A DNA stretch of 64,000 nt, from assembly GCA_963762865.1 (NCBI GenBank), contig CAVXNC010000009.1, positions 1-64,000 on the forward strand, given 5' to 3'. The notes beneath the pieces are model-generated. The model was not told the origin of the DNA, searched no databases, and was given only the letters and a program-made list of their open reading frames with translations. Source of the stretch: DATHAP01 sp963762865. GTDB lineage: Bacteria > Actinomycetota > Actinomycetes > JACCUZ01. Position numbers and translations under genes: made by a program. Numbering within the stretch: position 1 is the stretch's first letter; each line of letters opens with the position of its first letter. Of this stretch, positions 17,374-30,043 are shown one piece after another.

Positions 17374-17922
17374 TCACTCGATGCCGAGGGCCTCCGTCAT
17401 CACCTCGCAGAACAGCTCGAAGTCGGAGTCCGCCGCCGGGTGCGGGCCGTGCTGCACGGACACCTCCCCGAAGAGGAACTTGTCGCCGTCGAACGTGTCG
17501 TGGAACGTGATGTAGCCGGCGTCCAGGGTGATCTTCCCGCCGCCCGGCAGCCGGAACGACTCCGGCAGCCCGATGGTGGTGAAGTCGTGGGTGTGCACAC
17601 CCTCCTCGACTCCGGAGACGACGGTGTCGGTGCCGTGGCCCGCCCAGTGGCTGAGCACGTAGGCGTCGTTCTCGAGGTTGGTGATCACCTCGTGGCCGGA
17701 GAAGGTGTTCATGTAGTCCACGTGGTTGGGCGAGAGCCACTCGGTGACCCGCACCGACCCTTCGAACTGCACAGACACCCCCGTGTCGCAGAAGTCCGGG
17801 TCGACGTCGCTCCACGAGTCGGTGAAGCGGTTGATCTCCGGGTTGGCCGCCAGCGCCGGTGGCGCGGCCGACCAGATGAGTAGAACCAAGCTGACCCCGA
17901 GCACACAGACGACGCGGCGCAT
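17374..17922 (-). CDS. Hypothetical secreted protein
   Basis: 182 residues from ATG 17922, preceded by GGGGG; the longer frame to 18105 has no similarity. The N-terminus MRRVVCVLGVSLVLLIWSAA is a clear signal peptide with a likely cut after PALAA. The mature part is acidic and rich in aromatic and beta-prone segments (RFTDSWSDVDPDFCDTGVSV, ITFHDTFDGDKFLFG, HGPHPAADSDFELFCEVM), with Cys near each end that could pair. I recognise no family motif, but the pattern recurs in actinobacterial secreted proteins of unknown role. It lies alone, convergent to ppk2. Confidence 0.75.
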   Translation of the reverse strand: MRRVVCVLGVSLVLLIWSAAPPALAANPEINRFTDSWSDVDPDFCDTGVSVQFEGSVRVTEWLSPNHVDYMNTFSGHEVITNLENDAYVLSHWAGHGTDTVVSGVEEGVHTHDFTTIGLPESFRLPGGGKITLDAGYITFHDTFDGDKFLFGEVSVQHGPHPAADSDFELFCEVMTEALGIE

Positions 17923-19868
17923 GGTGCCCCCTGCAGTTGTGCGGACCATGGCAGGTCCGCTGTACCTCCGGGGTAGTCCCGCCTCACAGCGGCGGCAAGA
18001 CGCAGAAAGCGCGCATCGAGCGCAAAGGCTGCACCCCGGTCGGACGATTTCCGGCGGCGTCCTCTTCTGGTCACACGCAGCCCAGGTGCCGTGACACAGC
18101 GCCAAGTCGGACGGCCGGGCGCCTATCGGTGGCTGGCAGTCGGGACGAGCGCAGGGGCAGCGACGCTTGCGGTGCCCGGTCGGTGGGACGGGTCAGCTGC
18201 TTCACGGTCGGTGCCGTCGGTGGCGCTCTCGATCAGCTCCGCGCGACCTCGCGAAGTCCAGCTGGCGTCCGCTCGTGCAGGTCGATGAGCACGGTCGACA
18301 TGGGTACGTCAGCAGCGAACTCACGAGCGGGTTCCTGCCTGTGGTGCTGGCCCTGGTATAGCCGACCTCGGGTCGGCGTCAGCAGAGTGTGCAGCGCGCT
18401 GCCGTGGGCCGGTTCACCGGGGGCCGGTCAGGTCGACACGCAACGCCGGTGAACGCCAGCTGACGACGATCGGGTGACCACGAGGCGCGGAAGCGTCGGG
18501 TCCCGGCCTTCCGGGCGTGCACCGGGCAGTGAGCCAGTCGCTTTGCGCGAGGACCAGCTCGGCGGCGTGAACGGAGGCGACGCGAGCTCCGTCGCAGGGA
18601 TCAGATCGGGTACGCTGCCGGACGCTGCCAGAACGAGCAGCGGTACCCGCTGTCGTCGCGCCGGTCAAGCCACCGCATCGTAGGTCCAGCCCGGCCCCGC
18701 GACGGTCACCTAGGCGAGGTAGGTGTCGAGCCCGATGACTTCCACGCGAGGACCGTGCCGCCCGCGGCGACTGTCTCGCATGGATGGCGTCGCGGCGGCG
18801 GCCTTGGCGACGACGATCGCGGCGGGTACTGCAGTCCGGGACCGCGAGTCGCCGAGCTGACTGTCGCGGGGAGCCAGACCGTCATCGACCGGCCAGCACT
18901 GGAACCGTCACCGCGGAAGATGAACAGCGCCGTGCGCGTCGACGGACCCGTCGACCTGCATACAGGTCTGTGACCTGGGCGATGGGATTCACGCGTGGCA
19001 CTGATTCGCAGTGCCTGCTCCGTCTCGTGGCGGGCGCGGGTGTCAAAGGCCATCAGTCGACCTCCCGATCGTCATGAAGGTCGAGATCCGGTGGCTACGG
19101 CGGCCCGGCCGCGGCCAGATGGACCTCCCACAGCTCCCGGACGAGCACTCGTCACACACCGGCTGTACTCGGCCATCGAGCACGCGGTACATCGGTAGAA
19201 GCGGCGGCGATGCGACTGACGCCTCGCCGGCGCTGGCAGCTGACCGGACCTCGGATCGGCACCGAGGAGTCTGGTCGAGCAGCACCAGCTGGGCCGCTCC
19301 GCAGCAGCAGCCGCGGAGCTGAGGCATGCGGACGTCCTCGACGAAGGTCACGACGCCCGTGGCGAACGACGTGGCGATGCGTGACCGCACGATCACCAGG
19401 CGCTCGCTCGCACTCGATGGCAACGAGATCTCACGCCGCAGCTCGTCGCTCGTTGACCGCCGGATAGTCTCGGCCAGCATCGCCTGACGGGGCGACATAC
19501 TCCGGCGAGTTCCGCCCCGAGGTGGACGCCGGTCAGGAGCATGTGGACGCCCAGCGACAGGACGAGTACGGGTACTCGGCTCGCAGCGGGAATCCTCGTA
19601 GCGGCGGTGATGCTTCCGTTGGCGGTCGTCGTGTCAGGAACGATCATCACCACCGCAGGTCAGGCAATCGCGGTCGCCGTCTTCTTGCCTGCGATCACGG
19701 GGTCCTGATCGCTCGAGCCCGCGATCCGGTTGACGCGGACTGCCGTCATTCTCCGCCGCACACGTCGCCGGAGCCCGCCAACGGCAGATGTCCAGCCGTC
19801 CTGACACGATGTCGAGCTGGCCGCAGGGAGTGGCAGGCCGCGCTCGACACGGGAGGACGTCAGCGATC
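17923..19868. other. 1.9 kb without a supportable gene
   Basis: Short frames exist on both strands, but none shows family motifs, a convincing start with ribosome site, or a long codon-biased run. A minus-strand segment near 19510-19650 reads like a hydrophobic stretch (VPVLVLSLGVHMLLTGVHLG) followed in another frame by MSPRQAMLAETIRRSTSDEL; this may be the remains of a membrane protein, but I cannot name it. Confidence 0.5.
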
Positions 19869-22800
19869 GTGCTCATCACGCACCGCGCGGCGAGCGGCGC
19901 CGCCCTGGCCCGCGGGCTGGGCGAGGTGCTCGCGGTCCCGCCGGCGGACCCGTTCGCCGCCGAGGTGGTGGCGGTCCCGGCCAAGGGCGTCGAGCGGTGG
20001 TTGGCTCAGCGGCTCTCCCACGTGCTGGGTACGCCCTCCGGCGACGGTGTCTGCGCCAACGTGGCGTTCCCCTGGCCGAGCACGCTGGTCGACGAGGCAC
20101 TGGCCGCCTCGTCCGCCGAGCACGCCGACGCGGTCGAGCGGTGGGCTCCCGCCCGCTCGGTCTGGCCGCTGCTCGACGTCATCGACACTGCGGTCGCGAA
20201 GGAGTCCTGGGCCAGGACCCTTGCCCGGCACCTCAGCGCCCACGGGGACGACACCGGCCGGCGGCTGGCGGTGGCGCGACGGCTGGCCGGGATGTTCGAC
20301 GACTACGGCCAGTCGCGGCCGGAGATGCTGCGCGCCTGGGCGGCCGGCCGCGACGAGCGCGGCAACGGCGACCCGCTCGACGACGACCTGCGCTGGCAGC
20401 CGGAGCTGTGGCGCCGGCTCCGCGACACCCTCGACTCCCCCAGCCCGGCCGAGCTGCTCGACGACGCCTGCCAGCAGCTGCGGGACCAGCCCACCCTGAG
20501 CACGCTGCCGGACCGCTTCTCGGTCTTCGGCGCCAGCCGGCTCTCCCCCGCCCGGCTGCAGGTGCTGGCCGCGCTCGCCGAGCACCGCGACGTGCACCTC
20601 TGGCTGCACCACTCGTCCCCCGCGCTCTGGGACACCGTCGCCGCCGAGAAGGAACCGGCCAGTGCGCCGCCGCGACGACACCAGCCGCACCCGGCTCACC
20701 AACCCGCTGCTCACCAGCCTGTCCCGCGACGTCCTCGAGCTGCAGCAGCTCGTCGCCCGCTGCGCACCCGACGCGCAGACCGTCCTGCACGACTCGCCCG
20801 CACCACCCGACACCCTGCTCGGCCGGCTCAAGGCCGACCTCGCCGCCGACCGCGTCCCGACCGACCCGCCACCCCTCGCAGCAGGCGACCGAAGCGTGCA
20901 GGTGCATGCCTGCCACGGCCGTACCCGCCAGGTCGAGGTGCTGCGCGAGGTCGTCGTGGGGCTGCTCGCGGACGACCCGACACTCGAGCCGCGCGACGTA
21001 CTCGTCATGTGTCCCGACGTGGAGACGTTCGCGCCGATCATCGCGGCGACCTTCGCGATCGGCGCCGAGGACGGCGCCGCCCACCCGGCAGCCAAGCTCC
21101 GGGTCCGCCTCGCCGACCGCGCGCTGCGCCAGACCAACGCGCTGCTCGCCGTGCTCTCCCAGCTGCTCGAGCTCGGCACCGCCCGGCTCACCGCCAGCCA
21201 GGTGCTCGACCTCGCGGGCTCACCGGCGGTCCGGCAGCGCTTCGGCTTCGACGACGACCAGCTCGAGCGGCTGCGCGACTGGACGGTCGGCGCCGGTGTC
21301 CGCTGGGGGCTCGACGCCGAGCACCGCGCGAGGTGGCAGCTCGGCGACGTCGAGCAGGGCAGCTGGCGCACCGGCCTCGACCGGCTGCTGCTCGGCGCCG
21401 CGATGGAGGGCGCGCTCGACTCGTGGGGCGGCACCGTGCCCCTCGACGACGTCGACAGCTCGGACATCGACCTCGCCGGCCGGCTCGCCGAGCTGCTCGA
21501 CCGGCTGGCCGCCGCGCAAGCGCTGATGGCGGGCAGGCACACCGCGCCGGACTGGATGGCCGGCCTCGAGGACGCCGTGACCGGTCTGGCCGCGGCGACG
21601 TACGACACGTCCTGGCAGCTCCTCCAGCTGCGCACCGAGCTCGGCGACATCGCCGACGCCGCCGACGGCAGCACCGCGCTCCTGGGCCTCGCCGACGTCC
21701 GCGCTCTGCTCGAGGGCAACCTCGCCGGACGCCCGACGCGCGCGAGCTTCCGCACCGGCACCCTCACCGTCTGCACGCTGGTGCCGATGCGCTCGGTGCC
21801 GCACCGCGTCGTCTGCCTGCTCGGCCTCGACGACGGCGTCTTCCCGCGGCAGAGCACCCGCGACGGCGACGACGTGCTCGCCCGCGACCCGTGGGTCGGC
21901 GAGCGCGACCCGCGCAGCGAGGACCGCCAGCTCTTCCTCGACGCCATCACGGCCGCCGAGGACCACCTCGTCATCACCTACACCGGCCGTGACGAGCGCA
22001 CCAACCTGCCGGTGCCGCCGGCGGTGCCGCTCGGCGAGCTGCTCGACGCGGTCGACCGGACGGCGACCGCACCCGGCGGCGCGAAGGTCCGCGAGCTCGT
22101 CACCACGCACCACGCGCTGCAGCCCTTCGACCCGCGCAACTTCAGGTCGTCGTCCGGCAGCAGGGCGTTCAGCTTCGATCCGTTGTCGTACGCCGCCGCG
22201 GTGGCCGCAGCTGCCCCCCGGGTCACACCGCCACCGCTCTTCGCCGGCCCGCTGCCACCTGCGCCGCCGGCCGACGTCGACCTCGCCGAGCTGCGCCGGC
22301 TGCTCACCCACCCGGCGCGCGGCTTCCTGCGGCAGCGGCTCGGGGTCGCCGAGACGCGCGGCGCGGACGAGCCGGCCGACGCGCTGCCGGTCGAGCTCGA
22401 CAACCTCGAGCAGTGGGACGTGGGCGACCGCGTGCTGCGCGAGCGGCTGCACGGCCTCGACGTCGCCGGCTGCATCGAGCTCGAGCGGCGTCGCGGGACC
22501 CTGCCGCCCGGCCCGCTCGGCGACCGGACGCTGCGCGACATCGGGCCGAAGGTCGAGGGCCTGCTGGAGGCCTCGACCCTGGAGCGGGAGCTGCCGCCGG
22601 AGTCGCACGACGTCGACGTCGCCCTCGCCGACGGCACCCGCCTCACCGGCACGGTCGGTGACGTCCACGGCGACACCGTGCTCTCGCTGACCTACTCGCG
22701 GCTGGCCGCCCGGCACCGGCTGCTCGCCTGGGTCGACCTGGTCGCGCTGACCGCCGCGCGACCCGACGCCGAGTGGCGCGCGGTCGCCGTCGGCCGGGGC

Positions 22801-23214
22801 CGCGGGCGCGTCCGGGCGCAGCGCAGCGTCTTCGACCCGCTGCCGCTCGCCGAGGCGACGGCCGCCCTCGAGGAGCTCGTCGCGCTCTACCGCGCGGGGC
22901 TCAGCTCGCCGCTGCCGCTCCCCCTCAAGACCGCCGCCGCCTACGCCGAGCGCCGCAACAACTCGGACACCCCGACCGCCCGGGAGGGCGCCGAGCGGGA
23001 CTGGCTCACCGACCGGTTCCCCGGCGAGCAGGAGGACCCCGAGCACGTGCTGCTCTACGGCGAGCGGGCACCGCTGACCGCCCTCACCGCGCAGCGGCCG
23101 GCCGACGGCGAGGGCGGACCCGGCTGGCACCGCGACGAGACCGACCGCTTCGGCCTGCTGGCCCGGCGCCTCTGGGGCCGGCTCCTCGACCACGAGACGA
23201 CGGTCCAGACGTGA
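19869..23214 (+). pseudogene. recC: Exodeoxyribonuclease V gamma chain (RecC), one frameshift
   Basis: RecC is the Chi-scanning, helicase-like subunit of RecBCD in double-strand break repair. The first frame (GTG 19869 to ~20650) begins LITHRAASGAALARGLGEVL and includes VERWLAQRLSHVLG and FSVFGASRLSPARLQVL; the rest (~20660 to 23214) is in the next frame, from RTRLTNPLLTSLSRDVLELQ through HACHGRTRQVEVLREVV, LVPMRSVPHRVVCLLGLDDG and LTYSRLAARHRLLAWVDL. Together they give ~1110 residues, the full family length. A single indel at ~20650 is the only break, which makes a sequencing error plausible. The stop overlaps the recB start. Confidence 0.85.
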
Positions 23215-26200
23215 CGGCCGTCGACGTCGCCGCGGCGGCGGCACCCGAGCCGTTCGACCTGCTCGGCCCGCTGCCCGAGGGCACCACGGTGCTGGAGGCG
23301 AGCGCCGGCACCGGCAAGACCTTCACCATCGCCAACCTGGTCGCCCGCTACGTCGCCGACGGCGTCGCGATGGAGGAGCTGCTCGTCGTCAGCTTCAGCC
23401 GGGAGTCGACCCGCGAGCTGCGCGAGCGGGTCCGGGAGCGGCTGGTCAGTGCCCGCGACGGGCTCGCCAGGCCGGCCACCATCGACGACGACGACCTCGT
23501 GCTGCGACAGATCGCCGATGCCGATGCGGAGGTTGTCGACGTACGCCGCAAGCTGCTCGAGGAGGCACTCACCGTCTTCGACGCCGCGACCGTCACCACG
23601 ACGCACGGCTTCTGCCAGCAGGTGATGCTGGCGCTCGGCACCGCCGGCGACCACGACACCGGCGCGGTGCTCGTCGAGACCATCGGCGACCTGGTGGCCG
23701 AGGTGGCTGACGACCTCTACCTGCGCAAGTGGGGAGCCGCGGGCGCCGAGGCGCCGGACATGACGCGCGACGCCTTCCAAGCGCTCGCGACGGCCGCCGC
23801 GCTCGACCCGGCGACCGAGCTGCTGCCGGCGGCCGGCACCGAGGGACTTCCGGGACAGCGCGCCCGCATCGCCGCCGCCGTGCGAGCCGAGGTCGACCGC
23901 CGCAAGCGCCGCCAGCAGCTCATCGACTACGACGACATGCTCATCCGGCTGCGCGACACCCTCGACCGATGAGACGACCGGTCCGATCGCTCGGGGCCGG
24001 CTGCGGGCGCGCTACCAGGTGGTGCTGGTCGACGAGTTCCAGGACACCGACCCGGTGCAGTGGACGATCCTGCGCGAGGCGTTCCACGGCCACCGCACGC
24101 TGGTGCTCATCGGCGACCCCAAGCAGGCGATCTACGGCTTCCGCGGAGCCGACGTGCACGCCTACCTCGAGGCGCGCGAGTCGGCGTCGGTGGTGCGCAC
24201 GCTGCCGACCAACCACCGCAGCGACGCGGGACTGCTCGACGGCATGTCCGCCGTCTTCGGCGGTGCGGCGCTCGGCGACGAACGGATCCGGGTGCTGCCC
24301 GTCGAAGCCAGGCACACCGGCCGGCTGGTCGACGCGTCCGTACCGCTGCAGCTGCGGGTCGTGCCGCGCGACGGGCTGCCCGCTGCGCAGAACGGCACGC
24401 TGCGGACGCCGCCGGCCCGCGAGTTCGTCGCGCGCGACCTCGCCGACCGGGTCGTGGCCCTCCTCTCCGGCGGTACGTCGCTGCAGCCGCGCGACGACAA
24501 GGAACCCGCCCGCGACCTGGCGCCCGGCGACATCGCGGTGCTGGTGCGGCAGAACAGCCAGGCCACCCTCGTGCAGACCCACCTGCAGAAGGCCGGCGTG
24601 CCGGTCATCCTCACCGGCAAGACCTCGGTCTTCGCAACCCACGCGGCCGCCGAGTGGCAGCGGCTGCTGGAGGCGCTCGAGCAGCCGCACCGGCCGACCC
24701 GCGTGCGCCGCGTCGCCCTGACGTGCTTCGCCGGGCTCGACGCAGCAGGTCTCGACGCCGCCGGCGACGACTACGCGGACGAGCTCGCGCTGAAGCTGCG
24801 GGTGTGGGGCGCGGTGCTCGAGGAACGCGGGGTGGCCGCGATGTTCGAGGCCGTCTCGCTCGACCTCCGGCTGCAGCCGCGGATCCTGTCCCAGCCCGGC
24901 GGCGAGCGGCTGCTCACCGACCTGCGGCACATCGCGCAGGTCATGCACGAGGCGACCCTCGAGGGTCAGCTCGGCCTGACCGCACTGCTCGTCTGGCTTC
25001 GGCGCCGACGCGAGGAAGCGGCCCGTGAGGGCGGCCAGGAGCGCAGCCGCCGGCTGGAGACCGACGCCGACGCGGTGCAGATCATCACGGTGCACACCAG
25101 CAAGGGGCTGGAGTTCCCCGTCGTGCTGGTGCCCTTCGCCTGGGACAACTGGAAGCGCGACGACCCGCCGACCGCGGTCTTCCACGACGAGCACGACCAC
25201 CGGGTCCGCGACGTCGGCGGCCCGGGCAGTCCCGACTGGGCCGCGCACGTGAGGGCGCACAAGCAGGAGGAGATCGACGACGAGCTGCGGTTGACCTACG
25301 TCGCGCTGACCCGCGCGCAGTCGCACCTGCTGGTCTGGTGGGCGCCGTCGTACAACACCCCGACGTCGCCGCTGCACCGGCTGCTGCTGCACGACGGGCC
25401 GGATCTCGCGCCGCAGCAGGTCAAGGTCCCCGACGACGCGGCGGCCCTGGCTGCCTTCACCGCCCGCGCGGCTCGCAGCAACGGAGGCATGGGCTGTCGA
25501 GGTGGTGCGCGAGCGGCCGCCGGCGCTCTGGTCGCCGGAGGGCCGGCCGGCGCCCACACTGTCCCTCGCCACGTTCGACCGTCCGCTGGACACCGGCTGG
25601 CGGCGTACGTCCTACACCGCGCTCACCTCGGCCGCCCACGAGCAGCGGCTCGGCAGCGAGCCCGAGAACGCGCAGAAGGACGACGAGACCGACCTCGAGG
25701 AGGTGCCCGCCGAGTCCACGTTGCTGGACGTCGAGCTGCGCGACGTGGTGTCGGCGTGGGACACCATCCCCGGCGGCGCGGCCTTCGGCACGCTGGTGCA
25801 CTCCGCGGTGGAGCGCATCGTCGGACCTGGGTGACGACACCGAGGTGGCGTCGGTCGTGTCGGCCCAGGTCGCGCGGTGGGCGCCGGAGCTGGACGCTCC
25901 CCTGCTCACGCGCGCCCTGTCGGCTGCGTTCGCCACCCCGCTGGGCCCGCTTGCCGACGGCGCGCCGCTGACCGCGGTACCCGCCACCGACCGGCTGCCC
26001 GAGCTGGACTTCGAGCTGCCGCTGGCCGGCGGCGACGACGCGCTCGACGTGCGCGTGCTGCTCTCCCAGCTGGTCCCGCTGTGGCGCCGGCACATCCCGA
26101 CCGGACTGCTGTCCTCCTACGCCGGCGCGCTCGCCGAGCTTGCCGACGTGCCGCTGCGCGGCTACCTGACCGGCAGCATCGACGCCGTGCTGCGGGTGGG

Positions 26201-26554
26201 CGGCCCGGCAACCCCGCGCTACCTCGTCGTCGACTACAAGACCAACCGGCTGGGCGGCTACGACGAGCCGCTCACCGCCTGGCACTACCGGTCGTCGGCG
26301 CTGGAGACCGCGATGGTCGAGGCGCACTACCCGTTGCAGGCGCTGCTCTACTCCGTCGCGCTGCACCGCTACCTGCGCTGGCGGCAGCCGGGCTACGACC
26401 CCGACACGCACCTCGGTGGCGTGCTCTACCTCTTCCTCCGCGGCATGACCGGTCCGGGAGTCGTGGACGCCGTCGGCGCGTCACCGGGCGTCTTCTCGTG
26501 GCGGCCGCCGTCCGGTCTCGTCGTCGGTACGTCCGACCTGCTGGCGGGGCTGCG

Positions 26555-26558
<4 letters not shown>
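23211..26558 (+). pseudogene. recB: Exodeoxyribonuclease V beta chain (RecB), three frameshifts
   Basis: UvrD-type helicase plus nuclease. GTG 23211 overlaps the recC stop. Motifs in order: Walker A EASAGTGKTFTIANL, TTTHGFCQQVM, DEFQDTDPVQW (Walker B), IGDPKQAIYGFRGADV, TVHTSKGLEFPVVLV, LTYVALTRAQ, then the nuclease GTLVHSAVERIV, TGSIDAVLR, VVDYKTNRLGG and HYPLQALLYSVALHRY. The frame changes near 23970, 25490 and 25830; all motifs survive in one frame or another. Total length (~1115 codons) is normal. Either recBCD is being lost or the assembly carries indels here. Confidence 0.85.
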
Positions 26559-28402
<1,844 letters not shown>

Positions 28403-28526
28403 CCGCTGCAAGTCGATCTCAAGAACGGCGTGCCGGCTGCAAGATCGCGTCAACTCGCCGCCAAGGTCGCAGAGGCACTGTCCTCCCAACAGAGATCGGC
28501 CCACGACGACCAGAGGACGACATCCC

Positions 28527-28796
28527 ATGACAAAGGTCCTCGCCGCGGTCACCGCCGCGGCCGCCTGCGCGATCGTGACGGCCGCGCCCGTCCTGGCCAA
28601 CAGTGACGACCCCCACGGCCGGACGGGCCTGGACAGCCGTCCGGGAGCCACCGCCTCGACCGCGCCGGCCACGTCCCTCCCGTGGGGCATCGGCCATGCC
28701 GCAGCCATAGAGCTGCACGGCGTGCACCCGGATCGCCTCGACGCATCGCTCATGCGGCTCTACGCGATGGGGCGCGGCAGCCGGGTCGCGATCTAA
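28527..28796 (+). CDS. Small hypothetical exported protein
   Basis: 89 residues. MTKVLAAVTAAAACAIVTAA followed by PVLANSDD looks like a signal peptide with a cut after LAN or ANS. The mature peptide of about 65 residues is Gly/Ala/Pro-rich with HAAAIELHGVHPDRLDASLM near the end and no family I recognise. GAGGAC lies 9-14 bases upstream. It lies alone after recD. Moderately supported: signal peptide and ribosome site favour a gene, but its shortness leaves doubt. Confidence 0.5.
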   Translation: MTKVLAAVTAAAACAIVTAAPVLANSDDPHGRTGLDSRPGATASTAPATSLPWGIGHAAAIELHGVHPDRLDASLMRLYAMGRGSRVAI

Positions 28797-28835
28797 GGGA
28801 CGACATCCGGCATATCGCCCGCCGTCCCCGGGTGG

Positions 28836-29708
28836 TCAGTGCCGGCGGTGGGTGCCGCTGCGGGGTCGCGCGGCCGCGATCAGCAGCGCGACGGCGAGCC
28901 CGCCGACGAAGACCGCGACGATGGCGGCCAGCCGCCAGGTGTCGGGGATCGCGTCGTCCCCGGTCGGGACGTCGGCCTCGTCCGACCCCGGTGTCGCCGA
29001 GTCCGTCGGGTCGCCGGAGCTCGACCCCGCCGACGGGCTGTCGGACGACGTGGGCGAGCCGTCCGCGGTCAGCGTCCCGGCCGCCAGGCCCTCGTCGACC
29101 TCGCGGGACGAGCGGCCGTCACCGGTCGCCGCGGCCACCTTGCGACTCTCGACGGCGACCGCGCTCGATCCCGAGCCGTTGCCGTTGCCGTTCCCGTTGC
29201 CGTTGCCGTTCCCGTTGCCACCGGCGTTCCCGTTGCCACCGCCGTTGTCGCCGCCACCGTTGCCCCCACCGCCGGTCGGGCTGGCCGCGGTGGTCGGTGT
29301 CGTCGCTCGGGCGGTCGGCGCGGGCGGCTCGGCGGTCTGAGACGGGTTGTCGACCGACTGGGCCGACGGCCCGCCGGTCGAGCCTCCCGACCCACCCGAC
29401 CCCGAGGTGCCGGTGGGGTCGGAGGTCGCCGGGTCGGTCGCGGACGCCGTGGCGGTCGAGGTGTCCGGTGGGTCCGTGGTGGTCACGGTCGTCGTCGGGT
29501 CCGGCACCGTCGAGGTCGCCGAGGGCGAGGGCTTGCCGGTGGTCGTCGGCCGCCGCGAGGGGGTCGGGTCGACCGGTCCGGCCTGCGCGGTGGTCAGCCC
29601 ACCGGCACCGAGATCCTGCACGACCGGCAGCAGCACCGCGGCACCCACCACGGCGGCCAGCAGCGCCACGGCTCCACCGCGAGCGGGGGGCCCCGAGTGC
29701 CTGCCCAT
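28836..29708 (-). CDS. Membrane-anchored low-complexity (Ser/Thr/Pro/Gly-Asn) surface protein
   Basis: 290 residues from ATG 29708 (an in-frame ATG-like start at 29726 is possible). An N-terminal hydrophobic helix (GGAVALLAAVVGAAVLLPVV) is followed by ~200 residues of Thr/Ser/Pro and Gly-rich linker with a Gly-Asn run (residues ~155-180, from a hexanucleotide repeat near 29180-29240), and a C-terminal helix TWRLAAIVAVFVGGLAVALL with the basic tail RPRSGTHRRH. This is the topology of a cell-envelope spacer protein. No enzymatic domain is visible. The opposite strand is also open because of base composition, but lacks any domain. Confidence 0.65.
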   Translation of the reverse strand: MGRHSGPPARGGAVALLAAVVGAAVLLPVVQDLGAGGLTTAQAGPVDPTPSRRPTTTGKPSPSATSTVPDPTTTVTTTDPPDTSTATASATDPATSDPTGTSGSGGSGGSTGGPSAQSVDNPSQTAEPPAPTARATTPTTAASPTGGGGNGGGDNGGGNGNAGGNGNGNGNGNGNGNGSGSSAVAVESRKVAAATGDGRSSREVDEGLAAGTLTADGSPTSSDSPSAGSSSGDPTDSATPGSDEADVPTGDDAIPDTWRLAAIVAVFVGGLAVALLIAAARPRSGTHRRH

Positions 29709-30043
29709 GGTCGGATCATTGCCCACCCGGCTCGTTCACGACACCCCGGGTGGTCACTCTGGGTGACGCCCTGAGAAAGGCTCCGATGAGGTGTCGGCCG
29801 AAATGCCAACTAATAGGGACGTGCGGGCTGCTCGTGCGTGGTCGGTGCCGGAGCGCCCTGGTGCGGTGCTCTGGCAGCTGCGGCGCCGGGGCAGCGTACG
29901 GCCACGATCTTCCCGCTCTCCCGCGCCAACTAGGTCGTCGCTCCGGGAGAATGCAGGGGTGCTGGTCGAGGTCCACCTCCCTGTGGACAGCGCCGGCGTT
30001 GTGTCCGGGGTTTCTGCGAGAATCGAACACATGTTCGACGGAA
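29709..30043. other. Divergent control region upstream of the HNH gene
   Basis: 335 bases between the surface-protein gene and the DUF222/HNH gene. The recognisable element is the LexA-type box at 30023-30038. A frame on the plus strand (29791-30069) has no similarity to anything I know and is left out. Confidence 0.5.
30023..30038. promoter_or_regulatory. LexA (SOS) box at the HNH gene start
   Basis: TCGAACACATGTTCGA: arms TCGAAC and GTTCGA with 4 bases between, a perfect match to the actinobacterial LexA consensus TCGAAC-N4-GTTCGA. It ends 6 bases before the chosen GTG (30044) and contains an out-of-frame ATG (30031). DUF222/13E12 genes of actinobacteria are often SOS-controlled, so repression by LexA until DNA damage is likely. 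Confidence 0.85.

Noticed and set aside
17923..19868. Several frames of 60-150 codons on both strands
   Set aside because: None has a domain, a convincing start or neighbours that would support it; reported only as a gene-poor stretch.
23960..24000. Programmed frameshift in recB
   Set aside because: No slippery sequence or downstream structure is evident, recB has two further breaks, and unrelated genes have similar ones.
28682..30043. Upstream extension of the HNH frame by over 450 codons
   Set aside because: The extension is Arg/Ser/Pro-rich noise antisense to the surface protein, and it precedes the SOS box and the expected start.
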